From: Acidimicrobiales bacterium
Lineage (GTDB): Bacteria; Actinomycetota; Acidimicrobiia; Acidimicrobiales; Aldehydirespiratoraceae
Direction of reading: 5' to 3'
Length of the DNA stretch: 40,942 nt
Assembly (NCBI GenBank): GCA_021604885.1
Contig: BQJV01000002.1
Location: forward strand, 1-40,942
How positions within the stretch are numbered: the first letter of the stretch is position 1; each line of letters opens with the position of its first letter. Under the pieces are notes generated by a model. That model was not told the DNA's origin. It did no database searches and worked only from the letters and a program-made list of their open reading frames with translations. Positions 40,351 to 40,942 of the stretch are shown here, piece after piece. The position numbers and the translations under genes are program-made.

Positions 40351-40764
40351 CTACCCGTCGGCCGGGGCCGCCGATTCGGGCTGGGTCCACGCCCGGTCGA
40401 AGGACACACGGACCTCGAGGTCGACGCCGCCGTCTCCGTGGCCGTCGTGACACGCGAGTCCGAGATCCTCGCCGTCGTCGTCCACCTCGATGCGGGACAC
40501 ACCCTGCCATGACTGCACGAGTTCGTCGTCGCGCCAGACGTTCCAGAACCGAACCGCGCCGCGGTCGGACGTTCGGATTTCGACGACGTCCGGGGCGGTG
40601 TCCGACCACAGGACGACCCGCTTCGCGGTGATGTCATTGACGCCGAGGTCGTGGTCGGCGTCGACGACGAGGCCCTGTGCGCGAGCATCGGTCGCCCGCG
40701 CGAGCGTCACGGTCATCGTGCAGTCCGATGGCGTCCCGACCTCGACGTGGTGGGTCGTGGTCAT
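40351..40764 (-). CDS. Hypothetical protein
   Basis: The 137-residue protein starts MTTTHHVEVGTPSDCTMTVT and has alternating strand-like segments (RVVLWSDTAPDVVEIRT, VRFWNVWRDDELVQSWQGVSRIEVDDD) consistent with a small beta-sandwich. It is acidic. No family was recognised. Its ATG overlaps the stop of the upstream minus-strand gene in an ATGA arrangement, which supports translational coupling and a real gene. Confidence 0.6.
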   Translation of the reverse strand: MTTTHHVEVGTPSDCTMTVTLARATDARAQGLVVDADHDLGVNDITAKRVVLWSDTAPDVVEIRTSDRGAVRFWNVWRDDELVQSWQGVSRIEVDDDGEDLGLACHDGHGDGGVDLEVRVSFDRAWTQPESAAPADG

Positions 40765-40942
40765 GTCGTCTGCGCGAACGGATCGATCGGCTCGTCGCCC
40801 CACGACGCCGTGCCGGTCGCTACGTCGACCCGGGCACGCTCGACCGCGCCGGTGATGGGGTTGACGCGCGACGGCGGCCGACCGGCACGGAGTCGATCCG
40901 CGTTGTCCGCGTCCCACCCGCCGGTCGTGGCGAGGTTCTTCC
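40761..40942 (-). CDS. Hypothetical protein, C-terminal 59 residues (cut by the right edge)
   Basis: Reading leftwards from the right edge in one open frame gives GGWDADNADRLRAGRPPSR, then VNPITGAVERARVDVATGT, ending PIDPFAQTT before TGA at 40761-40763. The stop overlaps the next ATG (ATGA). The tail is proline- and arginine-rich and matches nothing known to me. The coupling to the 137-residue gene suggests a shared operon entering from the right. Confidence 0.5.
   Translation of the reverse strand, partial: KNLATTGGWDADNADRLRAGRPPSRVNPITGAVERARVDVATGTASWGDEPIDPFAQTT

Noticed and set aside
39035..40450. Plus-strand open frame of 471 residues at the right end
   Set aside because: It crosses the cupin gene and several others out of phase, with low-complexity arginine-rich translation.
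1..40942. tRNA, rRNA, CRISPR array, insertion sequence or prophage
   Set aside because: No cloverleaf, repeat-spacer series, transposase or phage structural gene was recognised on either strand.

Overview
The window is GC-rich (about 65% where counted) and gene-dense, with short intergenic gaps and many GTG/TTG starts. The content suggests a free-living, probably aquatic, high-GC actinobacterium of the Acidimicrobiia (Ilumatobacter-like). Clues are an F420-type luciferase-like oxidoreductase, several acyl-CoA genes, a mycobacterial-type methionine aminopeptidase with an N-terminal extension, and a DUF1800/DUF1501 pair ending in SLH repeats of the 'ITTGVGGNRFAP' kind. This placement is inferred from protein content; there is no rRNA or tRNA here, and no CRISPR array, phage or insertion sequence was seen.

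Layout. 1-271 (-): a GNAT acetyltransferase cut by the left edge. 311-3687 (+): two tandem, equal-length asparagine-synthetase-like paralogues. 3733-5455 (+): a thioesterase and an F420-type oxidoreductase. 5483-8494 (-): alpha/beta hydrolase, MFS transporter and gluQ. 8549-9949 (+): a secreted pectate-lyase-like protein. 9952-10749 (-): a Cof-type HAD phosphatase. 10869-13975 (+): a double-domain CoA-transferase and a VIT1/CCC1 metal transporter, followed by a perfect 21-bp hairpin. 14144-17385 (+): a DUF1800 and DUF1501-SLH surface pair. 17382-18179 (-): a TetR-like regulator, divergent from an Imm53-like gene, an alpha-methylacyl-CoA racemase and a PLP-fold protein without its catalytic lysine (18285-20773, +). 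20776-24725 (-): HrpB helicase, alpha/beta hydrolase and a crotonase-family protein.

24769-34156 is the most unusual part, a signalling block. A 1143-residue membrane PAS-PAS-GGDEF-EAL protein sits 51 bp downstream of a FeeM/autoinducer-synthase-like N-acyltransferase on the minus strand. A four-helix membrane protein is divergent from it, and the shared intergenic region carries two copies of one palindromic operator-like motif beside the two starts. A membrane fatty-acid desaturase follows, then a FIST (NosP-like) sensor four bases from a GAF-GAF-GGDEF-EAL protein. A working model is that an acyl-amino-acid or related lipid signal, possibly desaturated, and a FIST ligand both feed into cyclic-di-GMP turnover. 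The model is inference; the gene identities, order and motifs are read from the sequence.

34157-36065 (+): MaoC hydratase, methionine aminopeptidase and a DUF4332 protein. 36055-39541 (-): RNB exoribonuclease, a secreted DUF3048 protein with a coiled coil, and a DUF985 cupin. 39540-40942: an unrecognised plus-strand gene and three unrecognised minus-strand genes, the last cut by the right edge.
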